NCBI RefSeq assembly: GCF_964340395.1
Contig: NC_135570.1
Span: forward strand, 800,001-864,000
DNA from: Glandiceps talaboti
Lineage: Eukaryota > Hemichordata > Enteropneusta > Spengelidae
Direction of reading: 5' to 3'
Length of the DNA: 64,000 bases
The notes under the pieces are model-generated. The model searched no databases. It had not been told where the DNA came from and was given only the letters and a program-made list of their open reading frames with translations. Shown here piece by piece: positions 1-12,690 of this stretch (the first letter of the stretch is position 1; each line of letters begins with the position of its first letter). The translations under genes and the position numbers were made by a program.

Positions 1-179
1 GCCAACCAATGAATACACCCTATGGCCTAAGGAGACAGGCCAACCAATGAACACACCCTATGGCCTAAGGAGATAGGCCAACCAATGAATACACCCTATG
101 GCCTAAGAAGATAGGCCAACCAATGAATACACCCTATGGCCTATAAAGAAGATAGGCCAACCAATGAATACACCCTACT
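1..179. repeat. 38-bp tandem repeat
   Basis: Repeats of a 38-bp unit beginning gccaaccaatgaatacaccc, four to five copies, cut by the window edge. Confidence 0.95.
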
Positions 180-412
180 AATTGCATAGTCGGCATTTCC
201 TGAACATTTTTTGATACGTATAATAAATTACGTCATCGGATCATTTATAAGTTATATCCTAATACTAGGTTTGAGTTCTGTTCATTGCAAGTGATGGTTA
301 AGTATACTTCATTTAAGTAGAATCTCTGGGAGTAGAATACTGTGAGAACCTATTAATTTGCACACAAAATCACATTCCAAAAACAAATAAACTCAGCTTG
401 TGCCCATTTAAA
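173..412 (-). repeat. Interspersed repeat R1, copy 1
   Basis: This 240-bp segment is the reverse complement of 4611-4829 along nearly its whole length. Shared landmarks are the start aaaggggcacaagctgagtt, the middle ctcacagtattct and aactcaaacct, and the end attatacgtatcaa. No coding potential is seen. It is probably a non-autonomous mobile element. Confidence 0.75.
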
Positions 413-433
413 AGTATAAAAATAAATGTCTTT

Positions 434-670
434 TCAGTGCAAAGAAAATCCCCTAGATAAAATGTGAAACAGTTTGAGTATCTGAAACTTTTTTCCATTC
501 CGTTTTTGTTCGTAATCTGGCTCTATTCTTAGTGTGTTGTGATAGTATTTAATTTGAACAGAGGTGTTATTCATACTAGAAATAACAAGTACTTCACTTT
601 CTGAACAATGACTTGTATTATCATCATCTGGACCACAAGAATGCTTTTTGGAGCTCAACAGTTCATACAC
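434..670 (-). CDS. Possible terminal exon of an unidentified minus-strand gene
   Basis: An open segment of 78 codons ends in TGA at 434-436 and starts just after a good acceptor (tagcttctcag|GTG). It encodes VYELLSSKKHSCGPDDD... ending LSRGFSLH, with acidic and charged patches and no recognised domain. ORFs of this length occur by chance in AT-rich DNA, so the support is mainly the acceptor and the amino-acid mix. It may share a gene with the exon-like segments near 7.4 and 24.9 kb. Confidence 0.3.
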   Translation of the reverse strand: MYELLSSKKHSCGPDDDNTSHCSESEVLVISSMNNTSVQIKYYHNTLRIEPDYEQKRNGKKFQILKLFHILSRGFSLH

Positions 671-676
671 CTGAGA

Positions 677-1186
677 AGCTATGAACATGCAAGTTGGGAA
701 GAAAAGTATTAGTTTTCACCTACAGAGATTGTCTTTATTGGAAATCTCAAATGTTAACAAAGTTTTGGTTTCCTCCACATGTGTGTGATTGTTTTCAACA
801 ATGCCATGTTTTCTTAGCCTATTTCATTCCGTCAGTAATATTCCATGTCTACTTTTTTATGTTGTCTAAAGTTTGACCCTGTATGACCTTGGCACTGCAT
901 TATGGGTAGGAAAATAAACTGGGAGAAGTGCAAGTAAACTGCACTGTTGAGACTGTAATACTAATGATAGATAGAAAGTAGATGTCAGTCTGTGTGGTAT
1001 TCTAACCTGGAGTTAGTCTACAGGCTATCCGTGACTAGCTTTGAATCTTGTGGAAAAGAATATCAAAGCCAACCAGGAATAGCCTATTATACTACTCTGC
1101 AATGTCATGCTGCCATTCTGCCAAGCTGTTTTGTACATCAGAAAAAATTGAACAAATGAATAATCCTATCTAATCTCTTTGAGGGC
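677..1186. other. No feature seen
   Basis: Unique AT-rich sequence. I see no exon with supported borders and no repeat. Confidence 0.5.
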
Positions 1187-1773
1187 TAGGAGTTAGACCA
1201 GCTAACAGTGTATCTTAACAGTGCAGTAAACAGGCTATGGGGACTAGGAGTTAGACCAGCTAACAGTGCAGTCAACAGACTGGGAGGTACAACCAGCTAA
1301 CGATATATCTTGACAGTGCAGTCAACAGACTGGGAGGTACAACCAGCTAACGATATATCTTGACAGTGCAGTCAACAGACTGGGAGGTACGACCAGCTAA
1401 CGATATATCTTGACAGCGCAGTCAACAGACTGGGAGGTACGACCAGATATATCTCGACAGCGCAGTCAACAGACTGGGAGGTACAACCAGCTAATGATAT
1501 ATCTTGACAGTGCAGTCAACAGACTGGGAGGTACAACCAGCTAACAATATATCTCGACAGTGCGGTCAACAGACTGGGAGGTACAACCAGCTAATGATAT
1601 ATCTTGACAATGCAGTCAACAGACTGGGAGGTACAACCAGCTAACAATATATCTCGACAGTGCAGTCAACAGACTGGGAGGTACAACCAGATAACGATAT
1701 ATCTTGACAATGCAGTCAACAGACTGGGAGGTATGACCAGCTAACAATATATCTCGACAGCGCAGTCAACAGG
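1187..1773. repeat. 50-bp minisatellite
   Basis: About 11 copies of a 50-bp unit beginning gacagtgcagtcaacagact. The first copies are diverged and the rest are near-identical, with g/a and t/c variants. Confidence 0.95.
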
Positions 1774-2588
1774 CTAATTCAAACTGAACTATGTCTTTAA
1801 ATACTCCATATATTCTAGATCCTGCAGGTTGAGAAGACAGGTGTTGCAGTCACTCATCTATGCAGTAGATGAACTCAAAAGAATCAGAATTTACTCAGCT
1901 GTCCCTATCAGTTTGAAAATAATCATGACGTTAAATAATGACTTCTATGTCTGTCTTTCATCTACAGGATATGAAATAAAACACTTCAATAACATAAACA
2001 TTCCAAAGTCTGTTTGCTTCATTTTGATGTAGGCCAGCCATGCTAACATCACAAATTTTATGGTAATGATTCAGTAAAACTGATGAGAGCTGGCTAAGTA
2101 TTACAATGGTGGTAGTTGTATATCCAGTACTACATTTAGTATTATCTCACTCCCTCCCCTCCCCCACTCCCTCCCCACTATGTCATTCATTCTGAAATAC
2201 TTGAATATTAGTCAATACATTATAAGTCACCATTCCCCCTGTCCAGATGCTATCCATTTGTATTGAATCTGAAGATCTCACCACTTACGTCTAGTCAAAT
2301 GGACCTAAATCCAGTCAAAATCTAGTTTGGCCACATGTTGACAAAAGTGTGAACAGTGCATGCCAGTAGTAATCCATCACATATTGACATTCACTTGTAA
2401 TTGGGTAAGTCACTCAAGAAAAACACATGGAAATTATGTTTACATGGCAATGCCACCTTTAAGTTTAAATGTATTAAAGTCACATGTGGATTTGATTACA
2501 TCATCTGGCTCCAACTGGATGGTATAATACAGCTGTTAGTGGAAATTTAAAATTTAGTCCAAAATGTTGTTCTACGGACATCAAAGGA
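1774..2588. other. No feature seen
   Basis: Unique sequence between two minisatellites, including a C-rich tract around 2155-2178. No gene is supported. Confidence 0.5.
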
Positions 2589-3140
2589 CTCAAGAGGCCA
2601 GGCCTTCAGAATCACTGTCTACTAATAGCATCTAGACTACAGGTACCACCGTTCTCCTTTCCTCCCGAGAGGTCAGGCCTTCAGAATCACTGTCTATAAT
2701 ACTAATAGCATCTAGACAACAGGTACCACCGTTCTCCTTTCCTCCCGAGAGGTCAGGCCTTCAGAATCACTGTCTATAATACTAATAGCATCTAGACAAC
2801 AGGTACCACCATTCTCCTTTCCTCCCGAGAGGTCAGGCCTTCAGAATCACTGTCTATAATACTAATAGCATCTAGACAACAGGTACCACCGTTCTCCTTT
2901 CCTCCCGAGAGGTCAGGCCTTCAGAATCACTGTCTATAATACTAATAGCATCTAGACAACAGGTACCACCGTTCTCCTTTCCTCCCGAGAGGTCAGGCCT
3001 TCAGAATCACTGTCTATAATACTAATAGCATCTAGACTACAGGTACCACCCGACCCCCACCCCCACCCACCCCACCCCACCCTCAGGGCCAGGTCTTCAG
3101 AATCACCATCAACTAATAGCATCTAGACTAAAGGTACCAC
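2589..3140. repeat. 80-bp minisatellite
   Basis: About six to seven copies of an 80-bp unit containing gaggtcaggccttcagaatc and catctagacaacaggtacca. The last copy carries a long C-rich insertion at 3051-3083. Confidence 0.95.
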
Positions 3141-3268
3141 CCCTCTCCTTCCCTCCCACATCATTTGTTCTGCACTACTTAGTCAAAAAGCCATTAATTT
3201 TCTCAATTTTTCATAAATTATACTTGCACAGGTATAACTATATTATTCCCAATAGTTTCATTTATTGA

Positions 3269-3322
3269 CCTAAGGGGTTTGCCACTTCATGTCTTCAACT
3301 TGAAGTCACAAAGCCCCTTAGG
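3269..3322. repeat. Small hairpin element
   Basis: Inverted arms cctaagggg / ccccttagg are extended by matching inner blocks (tttg/caaa, acttca/tgaagt) around a short loop. Confidence 0.6.
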
Positions 3323-3699
3323 TTACTCTAATTACTTTACATATTTTCTCTAGCTGAACGAAGGAAGGAGTGTTGGAATATAGACTCAAAGTACTCTGCG
3401 AGAATGAATATAACAAGTCTTCAGGCCATACTAGCAGTACATGTATGCAGAGTTTAACATATGAAAGATACTTCCTTTATCAATACCATCTGGTACATCT
3501 TAAGTCCATCCGATTCCTGGCTATCAAATATTGATATATTAATACTTTACTGTTTGTCTACAGGATTTAAAATTAATTAATGGCTGCATGATGTTTTAAA
3601 TAAAACTACTGCTTGCCTTGAAGATTTGATAATTCATTACACTCAGAGCTGGGTCCCTCATGAGTAGCCCACCTTGAGATGGCTATAAAATATACACTC

Positions 3700-4590
3700 A
3701 ATGACAATGAACATGACAAGACAATGAAATCAAGTGTTAGGGATGATACATTATCTTGTCATCTTTCATTGTTTGTTTCTCCTTACCAGGGATGTTATCA
3801 CAGAACTCTTTTTGTTGTTAATTTCAATATTGACAGTGTTCACTGTATCTCTATTTTTTGTTAGCATTGAACTTTGTTTGTCAATGTGGAGAGTCTATGG
3901 TCAAACCCAGGACCATCTTCTCATATTTCATTATTGACAACAATTGACCAAGATTACCATGTAAACATAAAACTTTTTTGTACATCCCTGGACCATATCA
4001 TTATCTTTCATTTGACAGCAATGATAAAACCAATGACAATTATCAACATTGAACTGTCCTGAAAATGTCCAAACCCAGACAACTATACCATCTTTCATTC
4101 AAGTGGACTCATAATGGTCAAATGGTTTCAGTGAACAACTTGCAATCTGTACATTGCTGGTTATGGAGTAATAATGGTGATATGGTTTGAGTGATCAGCT
4201 GGGAATGTGTTGCTTGCAAGACTGAGGTTCAAGCTTTGCCAATGCCATTTACATTGTAAAGTCCTTAGTCAAGATTTGAACTACAATTGAACTCAGCTGT
4301 ACCATGTTACCACCTTTTATTATTAACAATGATGTTAAACCAATGTCAAGTGTTACCTTTAAACTTTTTTGCTGCTACCCATGACAATGTTGTATGTCTA
4401 TTATTTTTGAAAGTGTTGTTGTTATACATCAACTGAAGAGTTATAACATTGAACTCTGTTAAGTTCTAAAGCATGTGATTGCTTTGTTAGTTTTTGTTGA
4501 CAACAATGTTAAACCAACTCTATGTATTAAACATATTGTTATTTTCATGATTGACACAACTAACATTGAACTTTTTTGTCTACCATAGAG
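3700..4590. repeat. Degenerate tandem repeat
   Basis: Blocks such as atctttcatt, acattgaactttt and gttaaaccaa recur in the same order several times at irregular spacing of about 90-130 bp. This suggests an old, decayed tandem array. No coding frame runs through it. Confidence 0.4.
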
Positions 4591-4610
4591 AAGTCATTGA
4601 CCCTGCCTAC

Positions 4611-4829
4611 TATTAAAGGGGCACAAGCTGAGTTTATGTTTTGGGATGTAATTTTTTTCTGCAAATTAAAATGTACTCACAGTATTCTCCTTATTGATAT
4701 ACACAACCATTACTTGTAATTAACTGAACTCAAACCTGATATTAGGATACATATAACTTATGACTGATACAATGATGTCATTTATTATACGTATCAATAA
4801 ATGTATAGGAACTCCCTACTATGCAATCA
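4611..4829 (+). repeat. Interspersed repeat R1, copy 2
   Basis: Inverted counterpart of 173-412, sharing the same ends and internal blocks with small indels. It starts tattaaaggggcacaagctg. Confidence 0.75.
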
Positions 4830-5790
4830 ACAGCTCTAACAATGCCAGAACACAAACTGTAATGTCATCCTAGAAGGCATGCGTCGTCGATATAAACATT
4901 ACACAAGGATGATTTTACTGCAGTATTTTGTAGGTGTTTTCACATACATGTAAGCATTCTGGTAAAACAAACATGAACATACCATTTCCTTCATCATCGT
5001 TACATTACAGTTTTTAACAAAGGCTTCATGGTGCCTCTCTAGTATTCCTTGTGAGATGTTATGTATAAAATACACAGTCTTTTTACCAAAGTCTTTCTTA
5101 ACCCTGGAAACAGACAGTGGTGAAATACAGTGTAACCTGTATAGTGAAATTCAATGTAACCTGTACAGTTTCCCAAACACAGTACCATAATTTAAACATT
5201 AACATTAACACATACACTGGGAAGATACAGTAACACAGAATTTACTAATACGGTAACTGCTACACAGCCAAGTTCCAGCAGTCCTGTGGCAGCGCAGGGC
5301 TGCAGCAGGACTGGGTGACAACAGGACATGCTGTTTGACTGAAATTCAAGACTGCTGTTTGACTGAAAATATTGCCTGTGTATTTTATTAGCATTTGTAG
5401 TTTCAGTAGACAAGTACAGAACACTGACTTTGTGTTATCTGCTTTTCATACATAGAATTCAGTCATGAAATTTTACGGCCGTTCAGAAGTTAAAAGCAAC
5501 AGCATACTGAACACAAACATGATCAAGTAGACACTAATGAATCTTATTTAATGAGGTTTTTTTAGATGAGGCTGCTGTCCTGATGCATTCCGGGGTCATC
5601 CCTGACTGCATAGTTGGAGAACTAGTGTAAGTTATTATGCTAGTATAAACATTATGGTTAAGGAATGTATGGAAAATGATACAGGGACAGCTTGTGTGGT
5701 TATCGCCAAAACAAAGGACAAACTTGCACACAGTAATCTGATAAATCCAAACCAAAGATACAAAATACTTTATTGATGGTAGAAGTGTCA
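4830..5790. other. No feature seen
   Basis: Unique AT-rich sequence. Short open frames on both strands lack splice context. Confidence 0.5.
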
Positions 5791-5798
5791 TGTGTGTA

Positions 5799-5836
<38 letters not shown>

Positions 5837-5843
5837 TACATAC

Positions 5844-5874
<31 letters not shown>

Positions 5875-5945
5875 TGTATGTATGTATGTATGTATGTATG
5901 TATATATGTATGTGTGCGTGCGTGTGTGCATGCATGTATGTATGT
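5791..5945. repeat. (TG)n / (ATGT)n microsatellite
   Basis: A TG run followed by about 20 ATGT units and impure TGTG/TGCG tails. Confidence 0.95.
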
Positions 5946-6391
5946 GTTACGTATGTATGTATTATGTACTTGTGTATGTGAAAAAAGTGCATATATTATG
6001 TAACAATGTGTATGTGAACATGTTTGTATATGTGTGAGTGTGAAAAAATATTGTGTATATTTGACAGTGTGTGTGCATTCACATGTGTATTGATGCTAAG
6101 ATAACTGTATACACAAATCTACATTTGCATATATCTGTGCATGCTGTACACAGACCAGTGTATGTATCAAAGAAACTTATATGTTACCAATCATTGTTGA
6201 GGGGGACTGGATTTCATGTTTGTTCTGATTGAGTGAACTTGACATTAGGTCAAGGTTATGAGATGTCAATATCTAAAGTATTTCTATCATCTATACAGAG
6301 TTCTGTTAACCCAGTGACCTTGTAACATTAATCTATGACATAAAAACTTGACAATATCTACCAATTAATCACATATAATCATTTAGTGTTA

Positions 6392-6581
6392 ACATACATA
6401 CATACATACATACATACATACATACATACATACATACATACATACATACATACATACATACATACATACATACATACATACATACATACATACATACATA
6501 CATACATACATACATACATACATACATACATACATACATACATACATAGACAGACAGACATACACACAGACACACAGACAT

Positions 6582-6614
<33 letters not shown>

Positions 6615-6616
6615 GA

Positions 6617-6680
<64 letters not shown>
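6392..6680. repeat. (CATA)n / (CAGA)n / (CA)n compound microsatellite
   Basis: About 150 bp of CATA, then CAGA, then CA runs. All reading frames in it are repeat artefacts. Confidence 0.98.
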
Positions 6681-8920
6681 TTTTTCATAATATTCAGAAT
6701 ACCAGTAAGTGATATTGTATTCCATCACACACCAACAAGTAACAAAAATGCACTGACTATCCAGTCAAAGGAAACCTACTAATTTACAATAACATCTAAT
6801 GCACCATGGTGTGACAAATACCTAAATATAGTTTAAGACTTCTAGACTGTTATCACATTTGTAACCCAAGCAACACTGATCCTTCATCCAAATATTATTG
6901 AAATGTTGTAATCTTCCCTACTAGCAAGTCAAGTGACATAGCATACTTGTACAAATCTGTTACAAGGTAAAATATAAACACTCTAACCTTCATTCAGCCA
7001 GTTCATTAACATTACCAACCACAGAGTGACTTCATATACCAAGGGACATTGTGTTATCCTGGCAAACATTACATATCAATTCTCTATGTCCTTAACTGCC
7101 TATGCTATAGAAACAGTTCATGCAGTAAATGACGTGTATTTGCATGCTGTCTGTATAAGATCACTTGTGTTACTTGAAAGTAGAACAGATGTCAAACTTT
7201 TGAATCCATACAAGTGCCACTATATATACAAGAAACTTGTACACTAGAAATAACCAGCACTACACAAATGTTTGGACACATGTTAACAAAACTGTCATAT
7301 TGTCTGTGTTGCAATTAAAAAGAAATTGAAAGAAAGTTGCTTACCTTGTAGTAATGTTGTCAAGTCTTCACTACTTCTCCAAGTGCCATCAACCAGTACC
7401 CAGCCGGCCAGCAATAGATCGAGTGATAAATGTTTAGCTTGACTGCTTAAAGATCTGCTACACATAAATCCTATCAATGGAATGGTCCACTTTACTCTTC
7501 ACGCTGACTTTTCTTGTATACACCATACATCAGTCTGCAATGTTTTACCAGCAAATTACACTTTTTATTAATCTGAGGGTGTGGATGAAATACAATTGAT
7601 AGCAAACCTTGCTACAGATAGTCGTGATATATTGTCTAATTAGTGAAGACTACCATTTTAATGGACCAACTGTGCCCTGCTTTTAGAGGCTGGACCTTCC
7701 ATTTCATTGACACGTGAACACACATTGTTGAAAGTTTTAAAGAATGCATAGGCCAATGTAAGCATGCAGTATGTAGTATATATATCACAAATTGAAATAC
7801 CATGTCCAAGCATACCACTAATTAATATACCATAAATCTAATCATACTTAAGACAGATTTTGATAAACTATTTCCAGTATTTGTCTTTTTTGTCTTTTTA
7901 AATAATCTGAAGAGAGCATTTCATGGCTTTCTCTCATGTCAGTTTTCACACCTAGTAAGAGATAGCTTCAAATGTGGATCTTCAGTCCAGATTTGCATAT
8001 CCCATACACCAGCAAAGTATTTTACTTGAAAGGTAGTGTGGGAACTTGACAAATGTTTACCTACTTTAACCCCTTGGTACATTATATCACCCACACCCAA
8101 AATAACCAGAATAAATATCTACTTTTACATCAAATCAATGTAGTAAGTAGATAAAACTGAACTCACAGGAATAAATATAATTATTAAATATGTTAAGTTA
8201 TACAACTATTACAATGAATTCATTGAATAAGTTACTGAAAATATCAATACTCATGGAGTGTCTATTCCATCCCTCTACTTCATCCCATCCCTCCCCTGTG
8301 AAAATAATGGTAGTGTCTTTGAAAGTTTGCATAACAAAGTATTTTTACATATCAGTTATTACTTCTGGTTTTCTTGAAATGTCTAGTAGATCTGTAACTT
8401 CTTAGTTCTACACTATGATTTGGAGGTACCCTAGATTATTTGGTGACCTTTGTAAAACAGCAAAATCTTCCTTTCATTATTCCTAGAGTACACCATAAAA
8501 TTTTATGAGCATTTTAAAAGCTAATGAGAGCAGCTATATTGAATACATTGCCTGACATATTTTCTTTTGTGACTATCTATAACACTACATGACAGCTACA
8601 GTAGAAGTTATAACCACAGCTTTTGTTATGATTGTAAAAACAATCAAATTCCAAGGACAACTGTAAAACCAAAGGCAATCTGATATATATGTAAGTGGAC
8701 CATACAGTAATACTGTGCTCAAAGCTCTTTAACAATAATTCCATTACCCCTGGCATGAACCTATAAAGGCACAAGTCTTTCATACTTCTCCAATGCCCTG
8801 CGGAATACACAATCCACTGCAACTTCTATAACAGCATAGGCACAATTATTGTACATTGAGTGAGAAACTCCTAAAACCAAACCTATGACACTATTAAGGC
8901 AGATTTTACTGGTAGAAAAC
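6681..8920. other. No clear gene apart from one exon-like segment
   Basis: Unique sequence. Only 7345-7457 has exon-like borders. Other open frames are short and lack donors or acceptors. Confidence 0.45.
7345..7457 (-). CDS. Possible internal exon, unidentified
   Basis: On the minus strand an open segment lies between an acceptor (atgtgtag|cag) and a donor (CAAG|GTAAGC). It encodes RSLSSQAKHLSLDLLLAGW followed by VLVDGTWRSSEDLTTLLQ, which is leucine-rich with coding-like composition and less AT-rich than its surroundings. No family was recognised. The start could also be 7454 if the second AG is used. Confidence 0.35.
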
Positions 8921-9545
8921 CCTAGCTAAACCTGTGGAAATTGGGTAGATTAACCTGCTTAGCATCCTAATAAAAACACAGGTAGAGAACCCTGGGTTTA
9001 CCAATGAAATTGTGTAGATTATACCTGCTTAGCATCCTAATAACAACACAGGTAGAGAACCCTGGGTTTACCAATGAAATTGTGTAGATTATACCTGCTT
9101 AGCATCCTAATAAAAACACAGGTAGAGAACCCTGGGTTTACCAATGAAATTGTGTAGATTATACCTGCTTAGCATCCTAATAAAAACACAGGTAGAGAAC
9201 GCTGGTTTTACCAATGAAATTGGATAGATTAACCTGCTTAGCATCCTAATAAAAACACAGGTAGAGAACCCTGGATTTACCAATGAAATTGGGTAGATTA
9301 ACCTGCTTAGCATCCTAATAAAAACACAGGTAGAGAACCCTGGATTTACCAATGAAATTGGGTAGATTAACCTGCTTAGCATCCTAATAAAAACACAGGT
9401 AGAGAACCCTGGATTTACCAATGAAATTGTGTAGATTATACCTGCTTAGCATCCTAATAAAAACACAGGTAGAGAACGCTGGTTTTACCAATGAAAATGT
9501 GTAGATTATACCTGCTTAGCGTCCTAATAAAAACACAGATCTAAG
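8921..9545. repeat. 70-bp minisatellite
   Basis: Eight to nine copies of a 70-bp unit containing cctgcttagcatcctaataa and ggtagagaaccctgg. Unit length varies by two bases between gattatacc and gattaacc forms. Confidence 0.95.
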
Positions 9546-10740
9546 ATTTTACATGCAAATCTATGAAAACGGTGGCCTCCCCGTTGGCCATCCAGACATG
9601 AAGACTGTACATCATCTCTTATTTCATTAGGTCTAGCTGTCATTCAACATCCAACTGTCTGACGTTAATTCGGCATGAATGCTACCTTCTGTTAACCCAA
9701 GGCTACCAAACCACACAAATCACTTTGTTGAACTTTGTTGGGTAATATTTAAATGTTGACTCTCCCCATGCCAGGGCCACAATTACATTTACATTAGGAT
9801 GAATGACCATAGTCTACAGCATTCACATTGTATACAGGCACTGTGTTCTACAGGACAATCACACAATGTCATACAAACTCAATAAATGAACTTCATTAGT
9901 TTAGAGACAGGGGGTGTTCTTTCATTAATGTTATGAATAGTATTATTAGGGAACTTCATTTTGGTACTTCTAATCAAATTTAGAAAACTTTCACATCTTC
10001 AAATATAAAAGGTTCTGTATTTATTATTGAGATGTTGATAAGTTGATTATAATTTACTGCTAATGGTGAAATACAGTGTTGGGTTTCTGTTAATACTGTA
10101 ATATCTTTACTATGTTGTTACATTACATCAATCATAGTCATGTGACCACTACAAATTTCATCATGGTGACAACATATAATATACAATTGTGTTGATGTCA
10201 CACTTGTGAATGTTTATTTAGGGGGAGGGGGGTTTTTGTATGACATTGTGCAATCACCCCAAACATATTATGAATGGTACTGCTATCTATTCACACAGTT
10301 TATCAATTATGGCTTGAGGTGAGTTCTAACATTCAATAACTTTTAAAAGTATGACTTAGGGCCAGCTCTAATGTTTATTCAGTTAAGAAAGTACCATTTG
10401 TTTGGTCTGGGATACTAAACATTTAACCAGTTCAGAAAATACATTTAGTAGCTTGCGAAACGGCCGCGTAACAGCTCAATGACTAGTATGCAGATGTGTC
10501 CTGTATACTATGAGATTTTTTGGGGGTGGTTTTACCCAAGGATGCATTGTGGCACACTGACTACACATGTGCATTCTATATATTATGCGCATTCTCCACG
10601 TGGATGGCGCTATCTACAATATCATTGTGAGGCAGCCGGTCACAAATGAATCTACCCTGAGCGAGCTTATGGGCTTTGCCTAGTTATGATATTATGTTAA
10701 AGCCTTGACTGATTATATCACCATCACATTTATTTCCCTT
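9546..10740. other. No feature seen
   Basis: Unique AT-rich sequence with a G-run near 10220. No gene is supported. Confidence 0.5.
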
Positions 10741-10822
10741 AAAGAGGAACACCACTCCATGATAACGAGACATTTCATAAAGAGTAACACCACTCCACGA
10801 TAACGAGACATTTTCATAAAGT
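10741..10822. repeat. Two-copy tandem duplication
   Basis: Two copies of about 40 bp containing acaccactccatgataacga. Confidence 0.8.
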
Positions 10823-10831
10823 ATGCTTCTA

Positions 10832-11014
10832 GAGGGCCATTTCATGATTTTACACCACTTACAATTACTTGCAATTTCAGAGAAACATCAAGTTGATCTT
10901 GTGCCATTATTGGGTATCATTGCTATTGGCTATTGCATCATGGGAGTCAACAGAAACAATATATTCATGGTTGAACAATGAATATTCATGACTCCTGAGT
11001 GTTTATTCCCTTCC
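10832..11014 (+). repeat. Interspersed repeat R2, copy 1
   Basis: It shares long blocks with 42784-42964, in the order catttcatg, agttgatcttgtgcc, ctattgcatcatgggagtca, ttcatggttgaacaatgaat and gactcc. It is non-coding. Confidence 0.75.
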
Positions 11015-11469
11015 ACTTAAAGCATTCACATTGTAACCTCTAACTACCACCTTATGAAGATGAATACTTTCATGGTTTCGCCACTAGGAGTGCTGTTCAC
11101 AAGCCATTTTAGAACCAGAAGTGAAGGCCAGAATAGTGGCATAGAGATAACAAACACAAAATTTCCACTCATTTCCAGTGTTGTTACCACTATATTATTT
11201 TATTAGTTTATTCTATAAACATTTTATTCAGTCTTGTATATTGCCATATGCTCAGGGGCTATGGCAATAATCTTAGCCCTCACTTTGCCAAATCTGGGGT
11301 GTCCTCTTGTGATGATCACCTTCCAAATGGATGGAAAATCGCTGGAACACAAATGCTTCTGTTGGTATAAATTGTTTCCTATGTAAAAGACACTGTTCTA
11401 CTGAACCATCAATGTGTGCATTGTAATTTGTATAGCTGCCTGCCTGTCTGTAGCCACGTGTGTACATAT

Positions 11470-11690
11470 GCATGTATGTCTGTATGTATGTATGTATGTA
11501 TGTATGTATGTATCATGTATGTATGTATGTATGTATGTATGTATGTATGTATGTATGTATGTATGTATGTATGTATGTATGTATGTATGTGTGTGTGTGT
11601 GCGAGCATCCATGTGTGCGAGCATCCATGTGTGCGTGCGTGTGCGTGTGTGTATGTATGTATCTATGTATGCATGTATGTATATGTGTGT
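11470..11690. repeat. (ATGT)n microsatellite
   Basis: More than 25 ATGT units, then TG-rich impure sequence with a duplicated gcgagcatccatgtgt. Confidence 0.97.
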
Positions 11691-12199
11691 GTTGTGTAGT
11701 GTGTCAATCATATAGATTCTTGATGACACATGATATAAAATACACAAACCATACACACATACCAATACACATTACATCACATATCGTTTTTCCACATTTA
11801 AACCTTCTAAAACTACCTTCTAAAAATACTACATCAATCAAAGTTCATAATTTGATATTGTTTGATCCTTTCCGAATTGAATTGTTTTCTTAATTCCATT
11901 TCCATTCTGAACAAATAACAATGACCCATCTTAACACTCACTAATATCAACACAGACACTGTGGTTCTTTTGGGTTTTTTTACAATGACATTACAAAAGA
12001 CAAATATGCATTGCAAGTTAGAACCTGAACTATTCACACATGCAAACATTAATGTCTATGTTGTTATGTTTATCTGAGTCATCGATCAAAAGATGATGAA
12101 ATGTTGGAAGGAAAATAATATTTACTAGGACTGCAACCTTTGGCCACATGGTATATCTGGAAAATAGAGTACAAGGGAATTAATGTTCTATTTTAATAT
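11691..12199. other. No feature seen
   Basis: Unique AT-rich sequence with no gene supported. Confidence 0.45.
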
Positions 12200-12690
12200 T
12201 GATGCCCTACAGCATTTCCCTGTACCTCTCTAAGTCCTGTGATGTGGCTCTGTGACTCAACACATACTGACTTGACCGACACTGTTAAAGCCAGATACCC
12301 ATGTCTCTTTGGCTGGTACTTCTCTTTCTCTATCTCTGTGTGTGATCAAATCTTAACTACAAAGCACTATTTTCCTGTACCTCTCAAAAATCCCAGAGAC
12401 TCAGCTAATTTACTTGACATACAGAATCGACCAACACTGTTCAGCCAAATAGTACCTTTCTCTCTTTCTCTCTGATCTAAACATAACTACACTATTTTCC
12501 TGTACCTCTCTAACCCACACACTTTACTCAATATACAGGCACAACCACCTTGTCAAGCCAGAAAGCCAAGTCTCAGGGGCTAGCTGGTACCTCTCTTTGT
12601 GATCAAATATTGTTCAAAATATAACCACACAGCATTATATACCTATATCTCTCTAACACAGAGACTTTGTTATTTTACTCAACATACAGA
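12200..12690. repeat. Degenerate long-unit tandem repeat flanking the 29-bp satellite
   Basis: Three to four diverged copies, about 125-155 bp each. The order of blocks is gatcaaat, cctgtacctctc, acttgacatacag or similar, gaccaacactgt, agccagata and ctggtacctctct. Copies of cctgtacctctc fall near 12220, 12375 and 12500. Confidence 0.65.

Noticed and set aside
5534-6728. ORFs of repeating YVCM, HTYI and CVCV residues
   Set aside because: They are direct translations of ATGT, CATA and CA microsatellites; the same holds at 11.4-11.8, 28.5-28.9, 29.8-30.1 and 31.8-32.3 kb.
8763-8822. Possible exon after acceptor attccgcag on the minus strand
   Set aside because: The frame with coding-like residues hits TAG before any donor.
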